A stretch of DNA of 64,000 nucleotides from Eudorina sp. 2006-703-Eu-15 (GCA_003117195.1 BDSI01000023.1:806001-870000), one strand, 5' to 3'. Counted from the stretch's first letter, positions 47,001 through 58,277 are shown. The notes: generated by a model from the letters alone, not told the origin. Translations and numbers: made by a program.

Positions 47001-50000
47001 CCCAATTGCCCCGTACTGCCGTTGCCTGGCCCACGTCCGCACTCCTTCCAAAGATGAAAGACCCCCACCCACCCACCCACCCACCAGATACAGCAGCCCC
47101 AGGTTGAGCAGCAGCTGCATCTTCTGCCCGGCAGACAACCGGCTCTCCACCCCCTCAGCGAACTTGGGCAGCGACCCCGCCGGGGTGTGCCGCGCCAGCA
47201 GACCCGCCAGCGTGCCCACGGTGCCGCCCCCGCCGCCGTCGTCGCCCGCCGCCGCCGCCGCGCTCTCCCTGCCCCCCCCCGCCCCCCCCGGTCTCTCCAG
47301 CAGCGCCTCCAGCTTGCGGGTGGAGCTGCTGATGTACTTGCGGTTGTGGGGTCCGGGCTCCAGGCGGTGGGGGGCGTCCGCGATGGCGTTGTTGTGGGCG
47401 ATGGCCCGGGTGGCCTCGTCGCTCAGGACCAGGGAGCTGAGGGGAGGGAAGGGGGAGGGGGGGAGGGGCGAGAAAAGGGGGGCGGGGAGGAAATTGCTTG
47501 ACATCTTGAGGAGGGAGGGTGGAAGAGGAGATTGGTTGACATAGCGAGGAGGGGTATGGATTGGGGAACCGATACGTGGCACAGGAGGGGTTGCTGAGTG
47601 AACCTTGATATTCAACCGGAGGGGAGGAGAGGGAAGGGGAGGGGACAGCTTCAAAGGCGCAACAAAGCTGAGATGATACGGGTCTCCCCCGCTACCTGCC
47701 CCCACACGCCCCGGGAAACCCCCCTCCCCCCGCTCCGCACACACACACACGCACCCGCGTATGAGTTTGTCGTACACCTCTGCCGCCTCCGCCGGCCTGC
47801 CCAGCCTGCCCAGCACGTAGGCCAGCTGGCAGGCCAGCGGGCTCAGCTCGTCCTCTACCTCCTCCTCACCCAGGTCCTCCTCGAACAGGGTCTCGCGACC
47901 TAAGGGGGGGGGTGTACGCGTGTGTATGGGGGGGGGAGGGGGGAGGGGGAGAGGCGGCGGGAGGAGGTGCGCGGGTTCAGGGCAGCAGCGAGAGGGGAGA
48001 ACCGATGACCCCATTCAAGGAGGAGGGGAGGACCAACCGCCTGGTTGCCCCGGAGGTGTCCAGAGACGCCTCATGTACGTCACCGATAAGGCCAGCCCCG
48101 GGCCGCCACCTGCCTTGTGTCGGGGACGAGGGTTACCGCCTGTGTGGGGAGGAGAACGCCCATGGGGCCCATCGCCGCCCTCCTCACAGAGACACGTCCG
48201 TTTGGACCCGACCCGTAACAGCCCGGGAACGGATCCACCCGGCCAGGTACCCCAGGGACCCATGCGGTAGGTGGCACAGGCGTGGCCCTGCGAGGAACTC
48301 TCCCCCGCTGCTGCCGCCCGGGTCACAGTCGGTCGCCGCCGCCTTCTGCAGCAAGCGCCCTCCTCCCTCCTCCTCCCGCCCCTCCGCCCGGCCCCGCGGG
48401 ATCCCCCCCGGCGGTCCCGGCCTCCTTTGCAAACAAGGACAGCGAAACTGCAAGAGAAGCAATAACCCGATGTTGGGATTGACGAAGACGGCAACGCGTC
48501 GACTCGGACGAAAGATGTAGAAGCTGATGTGTTCAGACAGTGGACGACTGACCGGGCGAAACACCGTAGTAGGGGTGGCGTAAAGAGTGGCAACGGTTGA
48601 GCCCAACGACTGCCACCTGTGCCCCCCACCCCACCCCACCCCACCCCACCCCACCCCCCGTCCGCACAGGAGACCACCGCCAGAAGAAGTGAAGCTGTGT
48701 ACGATCCATGGGCCGACATGCAGTCAGTCCTCCGCTGCCCTCCACCCCGTACGCCCCCCCCGGCCCTCCCGGGACTGAGCCGACCCGCAGCCGGGCTGCC
48801 CAGGCCCACTTCCTCCCATCCCTCCCCCAGGTACCCCCCACCCACCACCTCCTCCGTTCTGTGACGTCCCATCAGCTCCAGGCGACCTCCTCCCGTCCCC
48901 CATGCTGCAAGACGCAAAAACCCCCGCCCCTCATCCCTCGCCCTCATCCTCCCCCCCCCCTTCGCGCACCCCAGGCCCCCGGTCCCCGGTCAGCCCCCGG
49001 GCCTCCCCTGGAGGCTCCCCGGTGCCCCTAGCTCCCTGCCCCGAGCCGCCCCCCCCAACCCTCGGATCACCCACCCTGCTTGATGGCCAGCCGCAGCTCC
49101 CCCTCCGCCGCCGCCAGCTGCCCCTCCGCCACCACGCCACAAGCCCGGTTGAAGGCCACCTCGAAGCTGTCCCGGGCTCGCACCTTGAGCGCCGCCATCA
49201 GGTCGGGCAGCTCGGAGGCCAGACCCGCGGCCACGTAGGCGGCCAACACGTTGGTCTTCAACTCCAGGGAGTCAGCCTGAGAGGGGAGGGGGTACGGGAG
49301 GGTATAGGAGGGGGGAGGGGTTATAGGAAATTGGTGGGGGTGAGGGGAATGGGTCGGCAACGAGGGGGGTGGCGCGGTGGGCGGCAAGGGGTGAACGGGA
49401 ACCTAGGGTAACCCTTAGAAGTCCATCCCCAACCCACTCCAGCCCATCCCAAAGGAGGCCTCTCGAGGGCCGTCCGCCCCAGCCAGACTGAGTCAGCTTT
49501 CCTCTCGCCCTTACACACAACCCCATCCCTACAGCGCCCTCCCAGCTCCACCCTTTCGATACTTACCTTGTACTGCTGGAACAGCTTGTCGTACGTGTTG
49601 ATGCAGTCCTGTGTACGGCCCCTGCGGTACTCGAGCTGCGCCCTGAGCTGCAGCAGCGGAGAGGCGGCCGCCGCGTCCAGTTCCGGAGCGGACAGCGCCG
49701 AACTGGCGACCGACAGAGCCTAGGGGGCCGGGGGGCCGGGGGTGGGGGGAGCGGTGGGGGGAGCGGCGGGGGGAGCGGCGGTAGGGGAACGAGTGTTACA
49801 GCAGATTGGGATTCGAACGGCTGAAGCTGATACCGGAGGTGCCGCTCTGCCCGCCCCCCCGGGCCTCATTCCTTACCCCACACGCACAAACGGTACCCCT
49901 CGCCGACGCGCGCAGCGGTACACGAACGCCCTCCCTCGCCGGACCGTATCGGCTCCCCTCCCGACCCACCACCCACCACGCACCTCGTCTATTTGGCCCA

Positions 50001-50918
50001 CTCGGTAGAGACAGTAGGCCTGGCCGGGGGTAGGGCGGAGGCGGGGGGGGGGTTAAGGAGGGGTTACATGTGGCAGGACGGATGAGGGGGAACATGCGTA
50101 CACTGCAGGCGGCCCAGTCAACGGACGTGCAGGAGTGCGGGTGTATGACGGGGCGTATGGAAGGGCCAGGCAGGTCCTCTTCACTGCCGTTGACGTCATC
50201 TCCGGGGTTGCGGTGGGGCAGCGGGGGGTGTTTCTTTCCCGGCTGGCTGTGTGTGGTTAGCGAGCGGGCCTCGGCTGTCACCGATGACCCTGGCGTCCAT
50301 TGTGGCTCAACTCATTCCCTTGAACATTCTCAGCTGAGACCCTTCGAGCTAAGACCATTCGGTCGCAAACACGTCGTCAGCGCGAAGCCAATACGATTGT
50401 GATGGGCCGGGTACGCCAGAACGTGATGTGCCCGAGGATCGCCCGACTGCGGCGGCCTCACAGACTCCATGGGTGATGTTGTGCACACACAACACCCCTC
50501 GGGTCACCTTCTCAAAGCCCAGCGGCTGCGAAGCCAGTGGTGGCTTCTTGAGGAGGGCCAGGGCCTCCTGGAACTCCGACAGCTGCATGTGCGCCACCAC
50601 CTTGCAGCGGAGGGCGTCCTCGTCGCCCGGGGAGAGCGCCAGGACTGCCAAGCGGGTTTCGGCAGAGGGACGGGAAGAGGATGGGCCTCGCACGGCAAGC
50701 TCTTGCAGAGGTCAGCCCCCTTGCTAGGACTGGGTGTTATGTCCCGTGGCATTGTTATGAGGCGGTCGTGGCGCCGCCCATGGAGACTTCTCGTGGCCCC
50801 GTTGCGAGCGGTACGCACCCTCATCGCACGCCTTGAGAGCCTTCTTGTGCTGCTGGTTCTTAATGCAAGTATTCAGCTTGTCGAAAGCCACCTCAAGCGG
50901 CGTTGCCTCAGACGCCAT
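44088..50918 (-). CDS. SRP72: Signal recognition particle subunit SRP72
   Basis: The SRP72/SRP68 pair assembles on SRP RNA in cotranslational targeting to the ER. Twelve exons: 50918-50819, 50644-50508, 50019-49984, 49719-49567, 49276-49075, 47899-47755, 47436-47085, 46848-46729, 46184-45957, 45583-45092, 44771-44592, 44219-44088. All phases agree, giving 758 residues (human about 670). The N terminus and middle form TPR-like helices: KALKACDEVLALSPGDEDAL, then AYCLYRVGQIDE, CINTYDKLFQQYK and LACQLAYVLGRLGRPAEAAE. The C terminus has the SRP72 RNA-binding signature: a Lys-rich block (KKSRKKRKPRLPAGYNPELP) followed by the invariant APDPERWLPKWER, then a basic Ala/Pro tail ending RKGKGKK. The start Met (MASEATPLEVAFDKLN) is at 50918; an in-frame Met at 51002 would add 28 residues. 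The extra length is mostly Ala/Gly-rich loops in exons 7, 9 and 10. Introns hold family B, C and D repeats. Confidence 0.95.
44320..44360 (+). repeat. Family D block in the last SRP72 intron
   Basis: gtgtgtttaatgagaagccc followed by acccagaaccc matches the (TG)n-associated block at 1273 and 16378. It is antisense to SRP72. Confidence 0.5.
44803..44834 (-). repeat. Introner-like family B, 3' half
   Basis: The reverse complement reads ggcagcgctgtttgaaatgt then ctaccaatttccc, the conserved tail of family B. Gene sense for SRP72, about 30 bases upstream of the acceptor that precedes the exon at 44771. Confidence 0.65.
48432..48590 (-). repeat. Introner-like family C, copy in SRP72 intron
   Basis: The reverse complement aligns in order with 29507-29660 of the THO7 gene over about 150 bases. 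It is in gene sense for SRP72 and lies in intron 47900-49074. Confidence 0.7.
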
Positions 50919-51357
50919 TTCCTCCTCGATCCGACCAACAACTACAACTAGATCAGATGCAGAGGGATGAAATGCAGCTCTGACAAACAAACCTCCTAAC
51001 AATCTGCACTTCTTTGTTTATCTACCCGGCGCCCGCGAAATGCCCAGGTGCGCCGGGCGGTAATCTGCATGCGTCAGTTGACTTCGTCTATATACAAAAT
51101 AATCTTCGTCAAAACAGTCACTGTGAGGAACAACTGATTGGTGGCAGCCAGGGTCGACGATTCAGTTTGCGTCAGAACGACTAGTCTCGGCACGACAATG
51201 AGGATCCCGGAAGCCATCTACCAACGTTTAGAGTTGCATTTGTTTGATTGTAAATCGAAGCCTTATAATATGAATCCTTTTTCGATAGTGGTCCCGGCGG
51301 GTCGCGTCCAACCTTCATAGCACGCCGGCGCACAGGCAGGCGCCTCGCTGCGGCGTA
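50919..51357. promoter_or_regulatory. Shared 5' region between divergent SRP72 and PYROXD1-like genes
   Basis: 439 bases between start codons, AT-richer than the flanking coding DNA. A tctatatacaaaat stretch at 51088-51101 resembles a TATA element but its direction cannot be assigned. Confidence 0.5.
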
Positions 51358-54300
51358 ATGCGATACGTGGTATTGGGCGGCGGCATCGCTGGCGTATGCT
51401 GCGCCCTGGAGCTGGCGCGATGCCTGCAGCAGGGCCACCGGCCGCAACCTTCGCCCCGCGTCTTTCCTGCAGCCGCCGATGACGCGGACCGCCCCGTTGA
51501 CCGCCTGGATTCGGCTGCGGCCGCGGACCCAGCCAGCGTACCCGACCAGGTGGTGCTCGTGAGCAGCAGCTCCGTGATTAAGGGGGTACGCGAGGTCGCC
51601 CGACTGAGCCGCCTGGTGGAGGAGCTGGAGGTGAGGCTGTGGGGGGAAGAGGGAATTGAGGCTGTGGGGGGAGGATTCGGCCGGGGCGTGGGGACCCGGG
51701 CGATGCCCCCGAACGTAAGGAAGACGGAGCGTGGTGCGGCGCGGCGCGGCGAACCACACCACCGCGAAAGCAGTGCAGTCGGCCACCCAACTGAGGGAGG
51801 TGGATCTGTGGGCGGGAGGCGGGGCCCCGCTGCAGCTGTCGGGGAGGTGGCAGTGGCGGGCGGGGACCGGCTGTCAGGAGGCAGCACTGGAAGCCCTCAA
51901 GCGGCTGCGAGGAGTGGCGGGCGGGCTGTTTGAGCCCTGCCAGGGGTGGCGGCAGGGGCGGCAGGGGGCCTTGACGGGGTGACAGGGGCGACGTGCAGAC
52001 GGGTGCCCACTGTCTTCCTCGTACCCCGTACCCGGTGTCCAACATCTGGCTCCCCTCCCTCCCTCCCTCCCCTCCCTCCCTCCCTCCCTCCCTCCCTCCC
52101 TTCCTCGTACTGTGAGCCTCCCGCTCCCGCTCCCCTGGCCCCCCCGGGACACAGCTGCGCCCCGTCTGAGCTGCCGCACACGGCGCCTGCGCATGTCGTC
52201 TATAACACCCGAATGTGGCACCCGGTGGCACCCGGGGAGGGGGGATGCTCCACATGTCCTAGGGGGTATGCGCTCTCCGTACGCGCCTCGTCTCCCAGCC
52301 GCGCTCAGATGGCTGCCAGCCCGCGGGCCTCCCGGCTCCTCCCGGCCCCCTTGCCGGGATCAATGAAGGCCCCCACCCCTATCCCCCCTTCTTACCCGCC
52401 TCCCCCTGCCCCCTCCCCCGGCCCCCTCCCCCCACCCATCTCTCCCCTCCCCTCCCCGTCCCCTCCCCCCACCCATCTCTCCCCTCCCCGTCCCCTCCCC
52501 CCTTCTGAGCTGACCCAGGTGGTGGAGACCTCCCTGGAGGATCTGGCCGCGCGGGCGGGTCCGGTGCTGCGAGTGGTGCTGGGCACTGCGGTGGGCCTGG
52601 ACCTGGAGGAACGGGTGGGTGGGTGGGTGAGCCTGAGGGGGGAGGAGGGCAGGAGAGGGGGAGGAGGGCAGGAAGGGGGAAGGAGGGCAGGACGGGGGGC
52701 CTGAGGGGCCTGTCGGCTGGGGAGAGAGCTCTGACGGGCCCGACAGGCTGCGGCTGAGGCAGCAGGGGCTGTGGGGACGCGGCAGGGAGGGGGCCTGCGC
52801 CAGAAGGGAAGTGATGACCCAGTTGTTACCAAGTACAGCGACTTGTTTTGTTTGGTTTACCAGGCTCATATGCTTCTACGAGGTCGGCTGGAGTGGTGGT
52901 CGGTGGGGGCCCGAGACGTGGGGACTGGGGACTGGACTGCGGGGCGAGGCATCCGGGACCTGACGGGCGGGAGAGGGAGAGGGGAGGGCTGGGCAGGGGC
53001 GGGAGGCGGGGCCGCACCTCAAGCTGGGCGGGTGGCGGGTGGCTAGCCAACGTCGGAGTGGAGGGGCCGCGAGGGGGTCCCTGCGCCAGGAGCGCCTCAG
53101 CGGCAGTCCGGAGTTGCACCCGGCAGAGGGAGGGGGAACGACGTGGAGAGGGGCCTCCAGCGGGGGGCCGCCATCTCCGGCCCGCCTCCTCCCACGAAGT
53201 GAGCGACTCCCCAACCCCGGGCTCCCCGTGCAGGTGCTGCGACTGGATGGAGGTTCGTCCGTACGGTACGACAAACTGTGTCTGTGCACCGGCGCCCGCC
53301 CCAAGGTAAGCACTCGGAGCTCGGCCCCCGGGGGGGGGGCGGTGGGGATGGGGAGGGGGGAAGGGGCAGAGCGGAATTAGACAATGGGTAGACCAGTGCA
53401 ACGGGGAGGGGGGGTATGGGAGGGCCGGGGCAGGGCGGTGTGTCGGCTGGGGATGGGAGGGTCCCCGGAGGGCCGCCGCCCGCTGCCCCGGACTGCGCGA
53501 TGGACCCGCGAGTGCGCGGACCGCAGGGTCCAGAGCGCGCCGCACCGCACCGGCGCCCCTGTCCTCTCCCCGCCACCCCCCCCCCGGAACTGGTGGGGAG
53601 CGCGGGCCTGCGGGGGCCGGTGTATGCATGTGTGGACAGGTGTGGACAGGTGTGGACAGGTGTGGAGAACGGGAGTCGCGGGGCGGTGGGTCCTTCGGGG
53701 CGGCCGTCCCCCACACGTCCCAGCCCGGGTGACACCCGCGCCCCTCAACACGTCAACAAGCTGCCGGATGCGACGTCCTCTTCTCCGGCCGCTGGCGGCG
53801 CTGCGCATGACGCCCCGGCCGCCGCCCCCCCCCCTTGGCCGAACTGGCGTTGGGCAGATTGTCTCGTTTCGCTATTTCGGTATTTGCCAGTAATTTGTCA
53901 AGGCCTACCGTACAACGTGGACGTCGTCGCATCGCTGGAGATCCTGGTACAGTTAATTCTTCACCGAAGCTTTGCTCTGGCAGCAGCGCAGTTTAAATGA
54001 GTCTAGCAAATTCCTATACCCCCCCCGACTTTGCTTGGGGTAGTCAGCGCAACCGCCTGGCTCGACCGCTCTGCACCCCGTCCCCCCCCCCACTCCCCCC
54101 CTATTGGCTTTCCGGTCAGGAGCTGCAGGTCCCCGGGTCGGGGTCACACCACCCGGCCGTCCTGACGCTGAGGGACACAGACAGTGTGCAGGTGGGGGGA
54201 GGGAGGAAGGGAGGGAGGGAGGGGGAGGGGGGAGGGGGGAGGGAGGGGGCGTATAGGAAATAAGGGGGCAGGGGGGAGGGCAAGGCCTCGCTGTCTGCGT

Positions 54301-57300
54301 CCATCCCAACGCCCATTCGGCGGTCACGGTCTGCTGCTCTTTTTGTGATTGCGCGGTCTTCGTTGATGACCGGAGGGGGAGAGGGGGGCGGACAGAGTGA
54401 CAGCAGCCCCACAGCCTGGCGACACATACACACCAACGACACGCCACGGTACTTACCAACGGGTCCACTGTAACATATCATTAACGCTCCAAGGGAGGGA
54501 GGTCCCCCGACGGATACTCCGCGCCCCCATCCAGAGCCCGCCTCCCCCCCCTCGTCCACATCTTCGGCGGTGTGTCCTCAGGATCTGTCCCGGCGGCTGC
54601 ACGGCTGCCGGCGACTGCTGCTGGTGGGCAACGGCGGTATCGCGTTGGAGCTGGCGGGGGCGCTGCTGCAGCTCCAAGGGGGAGGGCCCCCGGGGCAGTC
54701 ACCTCACTGGCCGGCGGCGGCCCCCGCCGCCTCAGAGTTCGACCGGGCGCCGCCCCCGCCCCCGCCCCACACCGGTGTGGGCGGGGAGGTTGGAGCCGCC
54801 CCTGGCGCCCTCCGCCCTCCGCAGCCGGAGCTGGTGTGGGTTCTGAAGCAGGGCCACGTGGGCGACGCGTTCTTCGACCTGGATGCGGCGCAGTTCCTGT
54901 TGCAGGAGAGGCTGCAGGCCAGGCTGGGGACGGAGGGGCAGGTGGGGCAGGAGGAGGGGCAGCAGCGGCCGTCCGATCCGCAATCTGGTTCACGTCCCGA
55001 CGGCGGCGGAAGAGGCGGCGATGACGGCGGCGGCGCGCATCGCCTCGACCCGGCGGCGGCGGTGGCGGCGGCGGCAACACCGGGCTCTCTCATTGCGCCC
55101 GGCGGCCTGCAGCCGCAGCAGCAGCCGCAGCAGCCGCAGCAGTCCCCCACTGAGCCGGACAGCAGGTGGGGGACCGCCCCCCTGGAGCGGCGGGGAATGC
55201 GGGTGGCGGGTCACGCCGCGGGCCCCGCGTGGACCCGGGAGCTGATGCGGGGACTCTCCCTGGAGGAGCAGTCGCCCGGGGGACAAGATCCGCCCGCGGC
55301 TGCCCCGCCGCCAGCACCGTCCCATGGGACCGGCGGCGGAGCTGCAGAGGGCCCAGTACGGCTGCAGCAGCGCCAGGGAGGGCCAGGGCGAGGGGTTCCA
55401 GTCGCGGCGGGTTCAGACGGTGGTGGTGGCGGGGCTTGGGGTGGCGGAGGCGGGGTGGGCGGCGCGGCGGTGGGGACGGCAGCGGGGGCCGCAGGAGGTC
55501 AGCGGGGGGCCTTCAGGCTGGTTCTGGAGCTGTCCGCCACTGTGTCGCGGATCGACGAGGGCGGCCACACAGCGGCGAGGGGGACTCCGGCGGCGGCGGC
55601 GGCGGAGGAGGAGGAAGAGGAGGAGGAGGAGGAGGCGGAGGCTACAGAGGCCGGTGGGGCGACGGCGCGCGGCAGCGAGCCCTGGCCGCTGTACGTGTCC
55701 CTGTCTAACGGCAAGGCAAGTTCACCCGAGCAGGTTGCCTGGCTGGGGGGCAGGGGCTGGAGGGCAGGGGCCGATGGGGGTCGGCTGGGGTGCGCTGTCA
55801 GGGGAGTGTGGGCGGCACACGGCAGAGGACCGGTGGTTCTCGCAGGGTCGTGCCCGCGTCGTGAAACACAATATCCCCCGCTGGTCTTTTCGGACTTGGT
55901 TTAGGAATTTGTTTTTAGACTGGCAAGTGCCAACACGTTTCCGTAGTGAACGTACTCCGATTCCTACACCAACGAGGCATTGTACGTCATCGTCGCTGGG
56001 GATCCATGGTACTGTACTCCCGTATGGTGACATTCGGACGTGTGCGCTGGCAGCAGCGCAGCATCAATCCGTCCAGTCGCTTTCCTCCCTCGGTGGACCT
56101 CCTCCCCCGCACTGCCGCAGGTGTACGGCACTGACCTGGTGGTATGCGGCATCGGTGTGGTGCCGGCAACCGAATGGCTGCCGCCGCAGCTGGCGCGGGG
56201 CGCGGACGGCGGCGTGGCCGTGGGGCGGGACATGCGGACCAGTGACCCGTGGGTCTTCGCGGCGGGGGACTGCTGCACGGCGGACTGGCCGGATGGGTCG
56301 CCGCACTGGTTCCAGATGCGCCTCTGGACGCAGGTGGGTGGGTGGGTGGATGGTGGTGAAGGCGTGGGAGCATATGGCAAACTGGTGGACAGATTCGAAT
56401 TGCACCGACTGCCGGTACTCAGTTCGGCGAGAGGCCCGGGCCCTCCTCCCCGGGGGGTTAAATTGAGAAAATAAATAAACCCGAAGAACGAACCCGGGCA
56501 CACCCAGCATAACTCAGTATACTTACGTGGTGCGGTACCTGCATAGCAACGGAAAGTTAGAGACCGCGCGCGGGCGCGTGGCGGCGCGGCCGCGCTGCCG
56601 CAGTGCAATAACAAGCAAACTGCGAACCCGACCCAACCCGGAAAGGACAGATACGTTACCGACCTGTGGTGGTAGACGGAGTAGCCGCGCCGCGAGCGAT
56701 GTCCAGGGCCATGGCGATGCAGGGAGGGAAGCCGAGGAACGGAGTGAGCGAGGGTGGCAACTATTGGACGGAATGACAAAAGGAAACATCAAAAAGAAAG
56801 CAGTACGCGAGAATGGCGGGGCGGCAGCGCGGCGCGAAAGAGGACGGGCCGGACGAGGGGGAGTGGGATATGGGATACGGCGGGATACAGCCGTCGCGGG
56901 GGGCCTCGCGCTGTCTTCCCCACTGACATGCCCCGAACCTCCGATGTGTTACGCTGCGTTACAGCACTAGATGTGGCTGCAAGGTGTTCGCGGGGTTTGG
57001 GGGGTTGGAGCGTTGGGGTTCGGCAGCGGTGGCGCCGGGGCAGGGGTGGGCAAGGGTGGGCAGTTTGGGGGTTGAATGGGGGCCCGGGGTGCTGGTCAGA
57101 TCGTGCTGGGTTGCAATCGGGTCCGTGGGGGAGGATGCGGCCGGGTGGTTGCCGGTGATGACCGGACTATCCCGCCGTGTGGTCCTGACACATGTGGCAG
57201 CTGGAACGAGGCACTTGTGGGTGGAGGAATGACATGTGTGACCTTCCCTGTGCTTGACTTTATCAACTTCTGGGGATTCAGCTGCTGTGCCTATCCCTTT

Positions 57301-58110
57301 TGTAGTGTTGCCCCGCTGTGCGCCTATGCTTGCTTCGGTGTCTGTCTGGGTGGGATCATGGCCCGGTGTGTTTTTGTTTGCGGCGTTCAGGTGTGGAGGT
57401 GTCTTGCTGCCTTGTTGGTGGGGCCTGCTGGATCCCTTTGCGGTCCGCTGCAACGTTCATTCAATCCTTCATGCGTGCTGCCGTCTGTGTCATCGCAGGC
57501 ACGGCTGATGGGCACCTTCGCAGCGCACTGCATGCTAGGCATCACGGACGAACTCGCCAGCGGCTTCAATTTCGAGCTGTTCACGCATGTGACGCGCTTC
57601 CTCGGGATGAAGGTACGGTGTTAAGATTGCCTGGTCACGGGAATTATTGTGTCACATCGTCTCTTAATGATTCCTTGCCGTTCCCGTGCGCAGGTTGTTT
57701 TGTTGGGGTTATACAATGGGCAACGTCTCGGCAATGAACCGTTGCAGGATATGCGGCTGTATAGCCGTGTTGCAACATCGCCAGATGGTCAAGAAAGCAC
57801 GTTTGTGCGTGTGTTGATGCTCCGCGGCCGTATGCAGGTAAGGTTCAGTTCTCTTAATTTGTTCATGGTTAAACGATGACATGCTGTTCTGAACGGTTGA
57901 TGCGTAGGGTGCTGTATTGCTCGGAGACACGGAGCTGGAAGAGGTAAGAAAGGTTACTGCAGGATGGAATGTGTTATTTGGGATGACAGCTGGTTTCTAC
58001 GTACCGATGCGCAGGCTCTAGAGAACGTTATTCTGGATGGCTTGGATCTCTCGCAATACGGACCGCATATCCTAGATGAAGACTTTGAACTGGATCACGT
58101 CTTTGACTGA
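51358..58110 (+). CDS. PYROXD1: PYROXD1-type FAD/NAD(P)-dependent pyridine nucleotide-disulfide oxidoreductase
   Basis: A flavoprotein oxidoreductase; animal PYROXD1 protects the RTCB tRNA ligase from oxidative inactivation. Ten exons, all introns phase 0: 51358-51630, 52519-52614, 53234-53305, 54120-54191, 54582-55715, 56121-56333, 57499-57612, 57694-57837, 57908-57943, 58015-58110, giving 749 residues (human 500). Motifs in family order: FAD-binding VVLGGGIAGVCCALELA at the N terminus, DKLCLCTGARPK, LTLRDTDSVQ, NAD-binding LLLVGNGGIALELAGALLQL, DLVVCGIGVVPATEW, second FAD motif VFAAGDCCTADW, HWFQMRLWTQ, GFNFELFTHVTRFLGMK, then GDTELEE and LILD-type C-terminal residues. Exon 5 carries about 250 extra low-complexity residues between the NAD motif and the central domain. 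The intron after exon 5 begins GC (AAG|gcaagt). Exon 2's acceptor is chosen at 52518; a nearby alternative changes only three residues. Introns carry family A and B repeats. Confidence 0.94.
53933..54022 (+). repeat. Introner-like family B in PYROXD1 intron 3
   Basis: Reads cgctggagatcctggtacag, ctctggcagcagcgcagttt, aaatgagtctagcaaattcc, tatacccccc. It aligns collinearly with 10583-10684 in the cyclase. Gene sense. Confidence 0.85.
55716..56120 (+). other. GC-AG intron of the PYROXD1-like gene
   Basis: The exon boundary AAC GGC AAG|gcaagt fits the known consensus for GC-AG introns (AG|GCAAGT). It joins SLSNGK to VYGTDLVVCGIG, exactly where the human protein continues. No GT donor near the boundary keeps frame and homology. 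The acceptor is cag at 56118-56120. Confidence 0.8.
55990..56095 (+). repeat. Introner-like family B in PYROXD1 GC-AG intron
   Basis: cgctggggatccatggtact and gcgctggcagcagcgcagca match the family B head and core, with a diverged tail. It ends about 25 bases before the acceptor at 56120. Gene sense. Confidence 0.7.
56372..56423 (-). repeat. Introner-like family B, antisense
   Basis: The reverse complement carries ccggcagtcggtgcaattcg and aatctgtccaccagtttgcc, a diverged core plus tail. It lies in PYROXD1 intron 56334-57498, next to an antisense family A copy. Confidence 0.55.
56454..56641 (-). repeat. Introner-like family A, full-length antisense copy
   Basis: About 188 bases whose reverse complement matches 32876-33054 from its 5' end (ttgcttgttattgcactgcg) through ggtaccgcaccacgtaagta and ttatgctgggtgtgcccggg to the caatttaaccccc end. 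It is inserted antisense in PYROXD1 intron 6. Confidence 0.88.
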
Positions 58111-58112
58111 AT

Positions 58113-58117
58113 TGTAA
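58113..58117 (+). terminator. TGTAA polyadenylation signal for the PYROXD1-like gene
   Basis: TGTAA begins three bases after the TGA stop. This would give a very short 3' UTR, consistent with the closely convergent plastocyanin gene. Confidence 0.5.
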
Positions 58118-58226
58118 CATGCTTCGATGCATGCCTTCCTGTGCAGCCTCAGCGTAATGATCAAGAGCACGCTTTGAAATCGCCATAGGAGTTGAGAGAC
58201 GAGGAGAGACCAATTCCCGAAACACG

Positions 58227-58231
58227 TTACA
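58227..58231 (-). terminator. TGTAA polyadenylation signal for plastocyanin
   Basis: TTACA on the plus strand is TGTAA on the minus strand, about 47 bases beyond the plastocyanin stop codon. Confidence 0.5.
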
Positions 58232-58277
58232 CACAAAATTGTTGTCCACCAACAGCGCCAACAGCCATTATGCAGAT

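Noticed and set aside
52501..52520. Acceptor at ctgag (52509) for PYROXD1 exon 2
   Set aside because: It keeps frame but uses GAG. The CAG at 52516-52518 fits the acceptor consensus better and costs only three residues.
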